From contig OY969122.1 in NCBI GenBank assembly GCA_963698085.1, forward strand, positions 1,488,001 through 1,552,000: 64,000 nucleotides of DNA, read 5' to 3'. Position 1 is the stretch's first letter, and every line of letters starts with the position of its first letter. A program made the position numbers and the translations under genes. Under the pieces are notes generated by a model, which was not told the DNA's origin, ran no database searches, and saw only the letters and a list, made by a program, of their open reading frames with translations. Shown piece after piece: positions 51,786 through 62,583 of the stretch. Source of the stretch: VRUE01 sp963698085. Lineage in GTDB: Bacteria; Actinomycetota; Thermoleophilia; Solirubrobacterales; 70-9.

Positions 51786-52406
51786 GTGAGCGGTACGCGC
51801 AGAGGACCTGATCCGGTCCGGGAGAGGATCGCCGTCGCGATAGTCGACCTGGTCGCCGATCACGGCTTCGCCGCGGTCGATGTAGAGACGGTCTGCGTGC
51901 GGGCCGACGTCGGCCGCGCCCACTTCGATCGCTGCTTTGCCGACCTCGAAGACTGCTTCCTGACACTTCACGACGAGGTGATGGAGGAGCTCTGCACGCG
52001 GGTTGACGTCGCCTGCAACGGTCGCGAGGCCTGGCACGACAGGATCTGGGCGGCGGGGGTAGCGGCGACGCGCTACCTGCAGGAGGACTCCGCGCGGGCG
52101 CGCTTCCTCGTCGTCTCGGTCAACGGCGCCGGTAGTGCGGCCCAGTCGCGCCGCGACCGGATCGTGCAGCGGATCGCCGATTTCCTCGACGGTGGCCGGG
52201 GCGAGGTCGAAGGAGAGCGGCGGATGTCCCGCTGCACCGCCGAAATCGCGGCTGGCGCCGTCTACGGGACGATGCTGACCAAAGTTGAGAGCGGCTCGAT
52301 CGAACGCGGCGAGGAGTTCCTGCCGGAGCTGATCTACCTGGCGACCATGCCCTACCTTGGCGCCCGCGCCGCCGAGGACGAGCTGCTGGTCCAACCCCTG
52401 CGCTAG
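51786..52406 (+). CDS. TetR-family regulator, divergent
   Basis: 206 aa from GTG 51786 (AGGA five to six bases upstream); an in-frame TTG at 51771 has a ribosome site too close to use. The HTH region (RERIAVAIVDLVADHGFAAVDVETVCVRA) is followed by AHFDRCFADLEDCFLTLHDE in place of the usual xFYxHF, so recognition-helix and following residues have drifted. The ligand domain is helical. It is placed between two paralogous TetR genes and may be a diverged sibling. Confidence 0.8.
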   Translation: MSGTRRGPDPVRERIAVAIVDLVADHGFAAVDVETVCVRADVGRAHFDRCFADLEDCFLTLHDEVMEELCTRVDVACNGREAWHDRIWAAGVAATRYLQEDSARARFLVVSVNGAGSAAQSRRDRIVQRIADFLDGGRGEVEGERRMSRCTAEIAAGAVYGTMLTKVESGSIERGEEFLPELIYLATMPYLGARAAEDELLVQPLR

Positions 52407-52523
52407 GGGGACCCGCAAGTGCCGTGACCGCCCTGCTCTGGGGTATCGTCGCCCCGTGAGCGCGGAACGACCAAGCGTGCATATCTGGTTCGTCGCGCCG
52501 GGAGTGAAGCGCGAAACTTTGTG

Positions 52524-53213
52524 ATGGCCAAGGGGAAGGCGAAGAAAGGCGAGGAGTCGGCGGCCACCGCTGCCACCTCGCCGCGGCTGCCCGCCGGGCG
52601 CCATGGCCTGCCACGGGAGTTCATCGTCCAGAACCAGCGCGAGCGGATCGTCACCGCCCTCGTCGACACGGTCGCCGAGCGCGGCTACAACGCGACCACG
52701 GTCGCCAACATCACCAAGGCGGCCTCGGTCTCCCGCCGCACCTTCTACGAGCACTTCGCCGACAAGGAAGCCTGCTTCCTTGCCGCCTACGAGATGGTCG
52801 CCGACCACATCGCTGCTTCGATGCGCACCGCGGCCGAGTCCTTCGAGGAGTGGCCGCAGAAGGTCCGCGCGGCGCTGGCGACGATGCTGCGATTTCTCGC
52901 CGGCGAGCCCGAGCTGGCGCGCATCTGCATGATCGAGCCGGTTGCTGCCGGCGGTGAGATCGCCGCCCGTCACCGCGCCTCGATGCAGGGCTTGGTCGAG
53001 ATCCTCAAGGCCGGCCGCCCCGAGCACGGCGGCGAGCATCCCCTCCCCGAGGCGACCGAGGAGACCCTGGTCGGCGGCATCGTCTCCCTGGTCGTGCGCG
53101 AGATCAGCGCCGGCCGCACTGAACAGCTGGAGGAGCTGCTGCCCGACCTGGTCGAGCTTACGCTGGCACCCTACGTGGGGGCCGAAGAGGCCGAGCGCCT
53201 CGCCCGCCAATAG
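52524..53213 (+). CDS. TetR-family transcriptional regulator
   Basis: 229 aa from ATG 52524 (a GTG directly in front is equally usable). A Lys-rich N-terminal arm (AKGKAKKGEES) precedes the HTH, which ends in RRTFYEHFADKEACFLAAYE near residue 85. It is a paralogue of the TetR protein at 51050. Its stop converges within three bases on the last gene of the polyamine-transport operon, so it may have no direct link to that operon beyond position. Confidence 0.88.
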   Translation: MAKGKAKKGEESAATAATSPRLPAGRHGLPREFIVQNQRERIVTALVDTVAERGYNATTVANITKAASVSRRTFYEHFADKEACFLAAYEMVADHIAASMRTAAESFEEWPQKVRAALATMLRFLAGEPELARICMIEPVAAGGEIAARHRASMQGLVEILKAGRPEHGGEHPLPEATEETLVGGIVSLVVREISAGRTEQLEELLPDLVELTLAPYVGAEEAERLARQ

Positions 53214-53215
53214 GG

Positions 53216-54061
53216 CTAAGGCACCGCGGTCGCCTCAGCCTCCGCCGCTCGACCGCGACCCGGAGCCGCGGCTCCCTCCTCGCGGGTGAGGCGGTGGGCG
53301 AGGTAGACGGGGACGATCGAGAGCAAGACGACGATCACCGCGACCGCGTTGACGATCGGCAGCTGGTTGGGGCGGAAGAGGTTGCGGAAGATCCAGATCG
53401 GCAGCGTTTCTTCGCCGGCGCCGATCGTGAACGTGGTGACGATGATCTCGTCGAAGGAGAGGCCGAAGGCAAGCAGCGCGCCGGCTCCGAGCGCGCTCCT
53501 CAAGTTGGGAATCGTCACGAGCCTGAAGGTCTGCCAGGTGTGCGCGCCGAGGTCGGCAGAGGCCTCCTCGAAGGAGGCCGAGACGCGGCGCAGGCGGGCG
53601 ACGACGTTGTTGTAGACGACGACGATGCAGAAGGTGGCGTGGCCGACGACCACGGTGAACAGGCTGAGGTCGATTCCCAGCACCTGGGTGAAGGTGTTGC
53701 TCAATGCGACGCCGGTGACGATTCCCGGCAGGGCGATCGGCAGGACGACGAGGAAGGAGATCGTCTCGCGGCCGAAGAAGCGGTGCCGCGAGACCGCCAG
53801 CGAGGCGAGCGTGCCGAGGACGATCGCGATCGCGGTAGCCGCGGCAGCGGCTTTGAGCGAGGTGACGAATGCTTCGCGGGCAAACTCGTTCTCGACCGCC
53901 TTCGGGAACCAGTCAAGGGTCAGGCCGGGCGGCGGCCACTCGAGGATGTTGCTCGAGTTGAAGGCGTAGATCGCGAGCACGATCAACGGCACGTAGATGA
54001 AGGCCATCCCGAGCCCGACTCCGAGGCGGAGGAGGAGCGTCGATCGCTTCGAGAGCCTCAT
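53216..54061 (-). CDS. potC: Polyamine ABC transporter permease (PotC-like)
   Basis: 281 aa inner-membrane permease with about six hydrophobic helices (LRLGVGLGMAFIYVPLIVLAIYA...). The EAA loop of binding-protein-dependent permeases appears as EEASADLGAHTWQTFRLVTIPNLR near 165-190. It pairs with the PotB-like protein, nine bases upstream on the same strand, to form the channel for spermidine/putrescine-type substrates. Last gene of a four-gene unit in order ATPase, binding protein, permease, permease. The acidic/basic C-tail is cytoplasmic. Confidence 0.9.
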   Translation of the reverse strand: MRLSKRSTLLLRLGVGLGMAFIYVPLIVLAIYAFNSSNILEWPPPGLTLDWFPKAVENEFAREAFVTSLKAAAAATAIAIVLGTLASLAVSRHRFFGRETISFLVVLPIALPGIVTGVALSNTFTQVLGIDLSLFTVVVGHATFCIVVVYNNVVARLRRVSASFEEASADLGAHTWQTFRLVTIPNLRSALGAGALLAFGLSFDEIIVTTFTIGAGEETLPIWIFRNLFRPNQLPIVNAVAVIVVLLSIVPVYLAHRLTREEGAAAPGRGRAAEAEATAVP

Positions 54062-54069
54062 CCCGTCCC

Positions 54070-54957
54070 CTAGATGTGCTCGAAGGCGCCCAGTTTCCGG
54101 GCGACCATCAGGTAGGCGATCATCACGACGATCGGGACGAGCGCGAGGGCGGAGGCAAGCGGCAGGTTGTTGGAGATGTTGTTGAAGATCACGTTGCCGA
54201 TGAACTGGTTGTTGGAGACCAGTTTTGGCGTGATGTAGTCGCCCAGGGTGAGGGCGAAGGTGAAGATCGAGCCGGCGACCACGGCGGGGAAGGCGAGCGG
54301 CAGGATCACCCGCCGGAAGGTGGTGAAGGGAGAGGCGCCGAGGTCCTCGGAGGCACTGATCAGCGAGTTGGGGATGCGCTCTAAACCGGCGTAGATCGGC
54401 AGGACCATGTAGGGCAGCCAGAGGTAGCTCATCACCAGCCAGACGGCCGTGTTGCCGTAGCCCGGCCCGCTCAGCCCGAGCGGCGCCAGGGCCCAGTCGA
54501 TGACGCCGTCGTTGGAGAGCATCGTCCGCCAGGAGAGAACCTTGACCAGATAGCTCGACCAGAGCGGCATCAGCACCAGGACCACGAGGAGCGCTTTGCC
54601 GCGGCGGCTCGCGACCTTGGCCATGTAAAAGGCGATCGGAAAGGCGAGCAAGGCGTCGGTGATGGTGACGAGCGCCGCGATCAGCACGGTCCGCCCGACG
54701 ATGTCCCGGTAGACCGGTTCCTCGATCAGCGTTTCGAAGTTCTCGAGGCCGAAGCCGCGGACGACTTCGCCGCTGAGCGGGTCGACCGACCAGAACCCGG
54801 CGATCAGCAGCACGGCGAGCGAGCCGAGATAGCCGATCACCAGCCAGCCGACGGGTCCGGCCAGCAGCGCTCCAACCTGGAGGCGCCGGCGGCCGTGGAA
54901 GAGGCCGGCGAGCCGGTGGCCCACCGAACGCCTCTCCACGACCGCCTCAGTCGCCAT
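54070..54957 (-). CDS. potB: Polyamine ABC transporter permease (PotB-like)
   Basis: 295 aa, six hydrophobic segments (WLVIGYLGSLAVLLIAGFW near 40; ALLVVLVLMPLWSSYLVKVL near 120). The EAA-type loop is ISASEDLGASPFTTFRRVILP near 200. The SYLVKVLSWR block is typical of PotB. Works with PotC-like, PotD-like and PotA-like proteins in the same operon. The intergenic distances in this unit are short or negative, supporting a single transcript. Confidence 0.9.
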   Translation of the reverse strand: MATEAVVERRSVGHRLAGLFHGRRRLQVGALLAGPVGWLVIGYLGSLAVLLIAGFWSVDPLSGEVVRGFGLENFETLIEEPVYRDIVGRTVLIAALVTITDALLAFPIAFYMAKVASRRGKALLVVLVLMPLWSSYLVKVLSWRTMLSNDGVIDWALAPLGLSGPGYGNTAVWLVMSYLWLPYMVLPIYAGLERIPNSLISASEDLGASPFTTFRRVILPLAFPAVVAGSIFTFALTLGDYITPKLVSNNQFIGNVIFNNISNNLPLASALALVPIVVMIAYLMVARKLGAFEHI

Positions 54958-54976
54958 TTAGCTCAGGGCCTGGCGC

Positions 54977-56167
54977 TCAGCCCTTGATCGTGGTCCAGGC
55001 CTGGACCCACTCGTTGTAGTCCTTGCAATCTTCAGACCCGTCGCCGCAGTCGGCGAGCGGCGTTTCCCAGTAGTAGACGCGTTTCCAGAAGCCGGGGTCT
55101 TCCGCATGGTATTTCTCGCAGAACCCTTTCTCTGCCGTCTCTTCGCACGCCAGGCTTTGCGCCGGCGCCTCGCCGAAGTATTCGGCTACTTCGGCGTTCA
55201 CTTTCGGCGAGACGATCCAGTCCATCCACTTGTACATGCAGTTGGGGTTTTTGGCTTCCGAGCTGAGCATCCAGGTATCCGACCAGCCGGTTGCACCCTC
55301 TTCGGGCAGGAATCCCTGGCTAGCCGGGCTCGCCGCCACCGGTTTGCCTTCTCCCTGGAGTTCGAAGTACTGGTACTGCCAGGTGGTGCCGACCTGGCTG
55401 TCTCCGGCAGCGAAGGCCTGGATCTGCTTGGCGGCTTCAGACCAGTATTCGCCGACGTTGGGGCGTTGTTCTTCGAGTAGGTTCACCGCTGCGTCGAACT
55501 GCTCGTCGTTCAGCTCGTAGGGGCTGTCGATTTCCAGGTCGGGTTCGTGCGTCTTCAGGTAAACGGCCGCATCGGCGATGTAGATCGGGTCGTCGTAGGC
55601 GCTGATTTTGCCCTTGTATTTAGCCGCTTTTTTGGGATCGAGGATGACGTCCCAAGAGGTCGGCGCGGGTTTGACGTCGTCGGTGTTCCACATCAGCAGG
55701 TTGGCGCCGCGGCCGTGGGGGATGCCGTAGTGGGTGCCGTCGAAGGTGTTGTAGGGCTGGTCCTTGAGGTCATCGAAGATCGTCTCGTAGTTGGGGACGA
55801 GCTCGACGTTGACCGGGTCGACGTCTCCGCCGTCGACCAGCCGCGCCGATGCGTTGCCCGAGGCGGAGACCCCGTCGTACTGGCCGCTGCGCATCAGCTG
55901 CACCATTTCGTCAGAGGTGCCGGCGACCTTGTTGTTGACCTTGCAGCCGGTCTTCTGTTCGAACGGTTTACTCCATTCGGGTTCGACGTAGCCGGCCCAG
56001 GAGATCAGGTTGACTTGCCCCTCTCCTTGGCCGACTTTGGTCAGTTCCTCGCCGCTCGTCGTGTCGTCGTCACCCCCACCGCAGCCAGCGAGCAGAAGCA
56101 TGAATGCGAGCAGGCCAGCGATCACGAGCCACGCCGTTCGCCCCGGGTGTGCGTCCTGAGTCCTCAC
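54977..56167 (-). CDS. potD: Polyamine-binding lipoprotein (PotD-like)
   Basis: 396 aa extracytoplasmic substrate-binding protein. It starts with GTG overlapping the PotA stop (GTGA). A lipobox LLLAGC near residue 28 marks lipid attachment, followed by GGGDDDTTSG linker. The mature domain begins VNLISWAGYVEP and contains GVSASGNASARLV, HYGIPHGRGANLLMWN and AGDSQVGTTWQYQY, which are PotD/PotF-type ligand-site blocks. It captures spermidine, putrescine or a related amine and delivers it to the PotB/PotC-like permeases. A few Cys near the C-terminus could form disulfides. Confidence 0.9.
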   Translation of the reverse strand: MRTQDAHPGRTAWLVIAGLLAFMLLLAGCGGGDDDTTSGEELTKVGQGEGQVNLISWAGYVEPEWSKPFEQKTGCKVNNKVAGTSDEMVQLMRSGQYDGVSASGNASARLVDGGDVDPVNVELVPNYETIFDDLKDQPYNTFDGTHYGIPHGRGANLLMWNTDDVKPAPTSWDVILDPKKAAKYKGKISAYDDPIYIADAAVYLKTHEPDLEIDSPYELNDEQFDAAVNLLEEQRPNVGEYWSEAAKQIQAFAAGDSQVGTTWQYQYFELQGEGKPVAASPASQGFLPEEGATGWSDTWMLSSEAKNPNCMYKWMDWIVSPKVNAEVAEYFGEAPAQSLACEETAEKGFCEKYHAEDPGFWKRVYYWETPLADCGDGSEDCKDYNEWVQAWTTIKG

Positions 56168-57168
56168 GGTGATTCCTCCTCTTTTCGTTGTCCACGGACC
56201 GCGACCGTGTGCTCCGGACGCCAGCCCACCAGCACCTCCCTGCCCTGCTCAGATGGAGCGCCAGTCGACGCACCCTCTACGTTCTGTTGTACGAGTTGAA
56301 GCTGTCCACCGTCCTCGAGGGCGACGGTGTAGCGGGTGACCATCCCCGCGTAGGCGATCTCGGCGACCTGTCCGCGCTCGGTCCGCAACCCGTTCGGTCT
56401 GGCGGAAGGGTCGAGCAGCTGGATCTTCTCCGGCCGGATCGTGAAGCGTTTGCCGTCGCGCTCGAGCAGGTTGGAGACGCCGACGAAGCCGGCGACGAAC
56501 TCCGTTGTCGGTCGCTCGTAGAGCTCCACCGGGGGACTTACCTGCTCGATCTGGCCCTGGTTGAAGACGGCAATCCGGTCGCTCATGGTCAGCGCCTCGT
56601 CCTGGTCGTGGGTGACGTAGACGAAGGTGATCCCGACCTCGCCCTGGATCGTTTTCAGCTCGCTCTGCATCTGCTCGCGCAGCTTTAGGTCGAGCGCGCC
56701 GAGCGGCTCGTCGAGCAGCAGCACCTGCGGCCGGTTGACGATCGCCCGCGCCAGGGCGACACGCTGGCGCTGCCCGCCGGACAGCTCGCCGGGCTTGCGC
56801 TCGCCGTAGCCGGGCAGGCGGACCATCTCCAGTGCCTCGTCGCGGCGGCGCGCCCGTTCTGCCTTGTCGACTCCGGCGACGCGCAGGCCGTAGGCGACGT
56901 TCTCGCCCACGGTCATGTGGGGAAACAGGGCGTAGTCCTGGAAGACGGTGTTGACCGCTCGGTCATACGGAGGGACCCCTGCCATGTCCCGGCCGGCCAA
57001 CTCGATCGTGCCTTCGCTGGGGTCCTCGAAGCCGGCGATCATCCGCAGCGTCGTCGTCTTGCCCGAGCCCGACGGGCCGAGCAAGGTGAAGAACTCGCCC
57101 GCCTCGATCTCGAGGTCGATGCCCGCAACCGCCCGCACCTCGCCGTAGTGCTTGGCGAGGTTGACCAA
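56164..57168 (-). CDS. potA: Polyamine ABC transporter ATPase (PotA-like)
   Basis: 334 aa. Walker A GPSGSGKT near 33-40, Q-loop VFQDYALFPH near 78, signature LSGGQRQRVALARA near 129, Walker B LLLDEPLGALD near 150 and H-loop THDQDEA near 185. The C-terminal TOBE domain (FTIRPEKIQLL) is typical of PotA. The frame is closed by a stop ten codons upstream and the only start codon in between is the TTG at 57168, without a good ribosome site. It heads the operon; its stop is coupled to PotD (GTGA). Confidence 0.92.
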   Translation of the reverse strand: MVNLAKHYGEVRAVAGIDLEIEAGEFFTLLGPSGSGKTTTLRMIAGFEDPSEGTIELAGRDMAGVPPYDRAVNTVFQDYALFPHMTVGENVAYGLRVAGVDKAERARRRDEALEMVRLPGYGERKPGELSGGQRQRVALARAIVNRPQVLLLDEPLGALDLKLREQMQSELKTIQGEVGITFVYVTHDQDEALTMSDRIAVFNQGQIEQVSPPVELYERPTTEFVAGFVGVSNLLERDGKRFTIRPEKIQLLDPSARPNGLRTERGQVAEIAYAGMVTRYTVALEDGGQLQLVQQNVEGASTGAPSEQGREVLVGWRPEHTVAVRGQRKEEESP

Positions 57169-57289
57169 GCGGATGTCGGGTGGAGCAGCTACATAAAGAA
57201 GTTATCCGAGCAGTTCAGGAAAGCAAGGACAAAACCACCCCGGCCAGTTGGCCGGGGTGGCCTACGGGACCCCTGCCCCGAAGTTCTCT

Positions 57290-57847
57290 CTAGTAGCCGA
57301 CCGGGTGCCGGGCGACGAAGCCGGCGCCATCGCGCACGTCTTCGTGCCAGCTCGGGCCGGTTTTGCCGTCGGTGTTACCGGAGGTGTCCCAGCGGTAACC
57401 CGCGATCACCGCATAGGTGTGGCCGGAGTTGGCGTAAACCGTGATCCAGCGGCCCTCGCCGCTCATGCCCCAGCTGGCCAGCGGCCCCGAGGGCATCGGG
57501 CTGCTGAGGAAGTTGCCCCCCCGCAGCGCGTAGCTAACCGAGCCCGAGCAGTCATAGCCGGCGTCCTCCCAGCGGCGATGTCCACCGCCGTAGATGTAGG
57601 GCTTGTTGCGGATGCGGTTGGCGAAAGCGATCACGCGCTTGACCCGTGCCGGAGCGGACTTGGGCGGGATCAGCATCCCGTTGGCGAGCAGCCGCGCTTT
57701 CGGCGTCGGGGTGCACATATCCACTTCGGCTGGGGTGAGGCCGCCGCCTGCGCAGCCGGCACTGGCTGATGGTGCAAAGAAGGCAAGGACGGCCAGCGCC
57801 GCGACTACGACTAACCCCGCCTTGGACTTTGAGTAGCTCTTCAGCAA
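57290..57847 (-). CDS. Secreted NlpC/P60-type cell-wall hydrolase
   Basis: 185 aa. Signal peptide about 1-30 (AGLVVVAALAVLAFFAPSASA). The C-terminal NlpC/P60-like papain fold has the catalytic Cys in GYDCSGSVSYAL near 100 and His in SGHTYAVIAGYRW near 148, with YIYGGGHRR just before. This fold cleaves peptide bonds in peptidoglycan stems. In other actinobacteria such hydrolases are controlled by the c-di-AMP riboswitch, and exactly that leader precedes this gene. The ATG is at 57847 and a GAAGGAG ribosome site lies within the 3' edge of the leader. Confidence 0.88.
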   Translation of the reverse strand: MLKSYSKSKAGLVVVAALAVLAFFAPSASAGCAGGGLTPAEVDMCTPTPKARLLANGMLIPPKSAPARVKRVIAFANRIRNKPYIYGGGHRRWEDAGYDCSGSVSYALRGGNFLSSPMPSGPLASWGMSGEGRWITVYANSGHTYAVIAGYRWDTSGNTDGKTGPSWHEDVRDGAGFVARHPVGY

Positions 57848-57860
57848 ACCGATCTCCTTC

Positions 57861-57989
57861 GTCGGCCTACGGGGTTAGCTGTCGGGCTGGCGCTGAAAGG
57901 AGCCTGCGCCCCCGCCCTATATGGGCGAGTTAGCCCCGAAAACGTGGTTCCCCCGCTCCCGCGTCGCCATTGGCTAGCGGGACTCGGCG
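57861..57989 (-). promoter_or_regulatory. c-di-AMP riboswitch (ydaO/yuaA type)
   Basis: On the minus strand the leader contains CGCCGAGTCCCGC, GGGGGAACCACGTTTTCGGG and, near its 3' end, CCGACAGCTAACCCCGTAGG, the conserved segments of the ydaO-yuaA element as found before actinobacterial cell-wall hydrolases. c-di-AMP binding is expected to switch expression off. It ends about 13 bases before the NlpC/P60 start codon. Confidence 0.85.
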
Positions 57990-58124
57990 TTTCGGTTGTT
58001 CGGAACGGCGGGCAGTGTAGACGATTCCCCGGGCGGATGCTCATTAAAAACCAACATTTTGTGGCCTTTCGCACTTTCATCCCGAATTCCTGTCGGCAGA
58101 GCGGGTGGTAGCTTGCGGGCTGGG

Positions 58125-58925
58125 ATGGAACTTGCCGGCCACAAAGCCCTGCTTACCGGTGCCACGGGTGGCTTGGGGCGCGCGATCGCCGCCGCCTTGG
58201 CTGAGCGGGGGGCGAAGCTGACCCTCAGCGGCCGCAAGGCTGAGGCGCTGGAAGCACTGGCCAGCGAGCTTCCAGGCGAGGGACACAGCGCGGTTCCCAG
58301 CGACCTGGCCGAACCCGGCGCCGCGGAGAAGCTCGCCGCGGAAGTCGGTGCCGTCGACATCCTCGTCGCCAATGCCGGGCTGCCGGGGACCGGACGGCTG
58401 CCCGACTACAGCAGCGAGCAGCTGACGGGGACCCTGCGCGTGAACCTGGAGGCGCCGATCCTGCTCGCCCGGGCGCTCGAGCCGGCGATGCTGGAGAAGG
58501 GCTCCGGCCACATGGTCTTCATTTCGTCTCTCTCGGGGAAGTCAGCGACGCCGCTCTCTTCGATCTACAACGCAACCAAGTTCGGCCTGCGCGGCTTCGC
58601 CCTAGGCCTACGCGCCGACCTCGATCCACAAGGAGTCGGCGTCTCCCTCGTCTCGCCCGGAACGATCCGCGAAGCGGGCATGTACTCAGACTCCGGCGCC
58701 CCGCCAATCCCCGGCCTCGGCACGGGAACCCCAGCTCAGGTAGCCAACGCGGTAGTCAAGGCAATCGAGCACAACAAGGTCGAGGTAACGGTCGCTCCCA
58801 TTCAGCAGCGCATGCTCGCCCACTTCGCTCTCGCCACCCCAGGGCTATCAGTCAAGATCGCCAGCGGCGACGCAGGTCAAAAGGCCGCCGCAGCAGTCGC
58901 TGACGGCCAATCAGACAAGCGCTAG
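58125..58925 (+). CDS. Short-chain dehydrogenase/reductase
   Basis: 266 aa, from ATG 58125 (MELAGHKALLTGATGGLG). The frame is open further upstream without coding character. Cofactor motif TGATGGLG near 11-18, LSGRK after beta-2 (Arg/Lys favouring NADP+), NAG near 84, ISSLSGK with the catalytic Ser, and YNATK with Tyr/Lys near 150-154. The substrate is unknown. It is followed by 197 bases containing a family 1 foldback before aconitase. The C-terminus (AVADGQSDKR) is short and hydrophilic. Confidence 0.9.
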   Translation: MELAGHKALLTGATGGLGRAIAAALAERGAKLTLSGRKAEALEALASELPGEGHSAVPSDLAEPGAAEKLAAEVGAVDILVANAGLPGTGRLPDYSSEQLTGTLRVNLEAPILLARALEPAMLEKGSGHMVFISSLSGKSATPLSSIYNATKFGLRGFALGLRADLDPQGVGVSLVSPGTIREAGMYSDSGAPPIPGLGTGTPAQVANAVVKAIEHNKVEVTVAPIQQRMLAHFALATPGLSVKIASGDAGQKAAAAVADGQSDKR

Positions 58926-58973
58926 CTAAGCTCGCCGACAAGCGCTAGCGAGGCGAGTCCCAAGCGCTGACGA

Positions 58974-59098
58974 GGCGCGGGTGGGGGGTGTCCGGCCGGC
59001 AGCGGCGTCCTCTTTTTCGCCCCACCCACAATCTCGGACGGCTGGTTTTCCTCCCAGGCGAAAAACCCAGCAACGGCCGGACACCCCCCACCCGCGCC
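58974..59098. repeat. Foldback element, family 1, copy 2 (25-bp arms)
   Basis: The 25 bases ending GGGTGTCCGGCCG at 58998 are exactly complementary to 59074-59098. The 75-base core is nearly identical to that at 62484-62558 (GCAGCGGCGTCCTCTTTTTC ... GGCGAAAAACCCAGCAA). The outer half of the arms (GGCGCGGGTGGG) is unlike the other copies. It lies between the SDR stop and the aconitase start. Confidence 0.95.
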
Positions 59099-59122
59099 CC
59101 CGCCGTTGCCTAGGATGAACGA

Positions 59123-61918
<2,796 letters not shown>

Positions 61919-61923
61919 GACAC

Positions 61924-61940
61924 TGTCTGAGTTTCAGACA
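61924..61940. terminator. Short hairpin after aconitase
   Basis: TGTCTGA-GTT-TCAGACA, a 7-bp perfect stem, starts six bases after the acnA stop. There is no T-run; it is a possible terminator. Confidence 0.45.
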
Positions 61941-62029
61941 AGCGGCGCAGGAGGGCCGCGGGAGGCAGGGGGTCCGCGCGACCCTCACTGCACCTATGCG
62001 TCGGTAGCCAGGGAGGGATGCCGACGCGC

Positions 62030-62065
62030 CTGTTCGTCTCAAACGGGACTGCTCGAAACGAACAG
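62030..62065. other. Inverted repeat in the acnA-DUF3817 spacer
   Basis: CTGTTCGT and ACGAACAG (8 bp) are separated by 20 bases, in the 200-base space between the converging aconitase and DUF3817 genes. No gene or tRNA-like sequence is seen in this space. Confidence 0.3.
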
Positions 62066-62120
62066 TCACTGTCTAGCTATAGCGCCTGTAAGGCCTGGGG
62101 TCAAGGCTTTTTGAGCGAAT

Positions 62121-62450
62121 TTATGGGGATTCCACGACTTTTTGCGGGGAATCCCCGATGCCCCATCCCCGCCGCTCGATCAGTTCGATCCCGATCACAC
62201 TTCCAACTGGGCCGACCGGCGTGAGCGTTGCCGCCAGCAGCGTGTAAGGCGCCTCGCGCCTGATGCACGCAACCCAGATCAAAATGCAGAGAGCGATGAA
62301 GCCCAGTCCATGCGCCCATCCAAACACCATCGTCTCCGTGTCTAGGCCGGGCATGAGCCAGAAGAAGAGGAGTCCAGCAAAAATCACAAGCTCAGCCCAA
62401 GAAACCCGCTTGACCCACTTGAACAGCTCCCCCGGCACAGGCTTTCTCAT
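62121..62450 (-). CDS. DUF3817-family membrane protein
   Basis: 109 aa from ATG 62450. Three hydrophobic helices with the family's usual words WAELVIFAGLLFFWL, VFGWAHGLGFIALCILIWVA and TLLAATLTPVGPVGSVIGI, and conserved His in the second. DUF3817 proteins are small actinobacterial inner-membrane proteins of unknown function. No ribosome site is visible; the left arm of a foldback lies nine bases upstream, so the element occupies its promoter/leader region. A longer frame upstream is only the element read through. Confidence 0.82.
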   Translation of the reverse strand: MRKPVPGELFKWVKRVSWAELVIFAGLLFFWLMPGLDTETMVFGWAHGLGFIALCILIWVACIRREAPYTLLAATLTPVGPVGSVIGIELIERRGWGIGDSPQKVVESP

Positions 62451-62458
62451 GGAAGGAA

Positions 62459-62583
62459 AGAGGAGGATGGGGGTGTCCGGCCGGCAGCGGCGTCCTCTTT
62501 TTCGCCCCACCCACAATCTCGGACGGCCGGTCCTCCTCCCAGGCGAAAAACCCAGCAACGGCCGGACACCCCCATCCTCCTCT
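62459..62583. repeat. Foldback element, family 1, copy 3 (25-bp arms)
   Basis: 25-bp perfect arms at 62459-62483 and 62559-62583. The inner arm GGGGGTGTCCGGCCG and the 75-base core match the copy at 58974; the outer arm AGAGGAGGAT does not. Its last two bases form part of the stop codon of the 2-oxoglutarate dehydrogenase gene. Confidence 0.95.

Noticed and set aside
58974..59098. Foldback explained as an ordinary terminator only
   Set aside because: A related copy lies inside a coding sequence at 39217, and the conserved core with variable arms is not expected of independent terminators. A terminator function may still be secondary.
61941..62120. tRNA gene in the spacer after aconitase
   Set aside because: There is a short inverted repeat but no TTCGA-type T-loop, anticodon arm or acceptor pairing that I can assemble.
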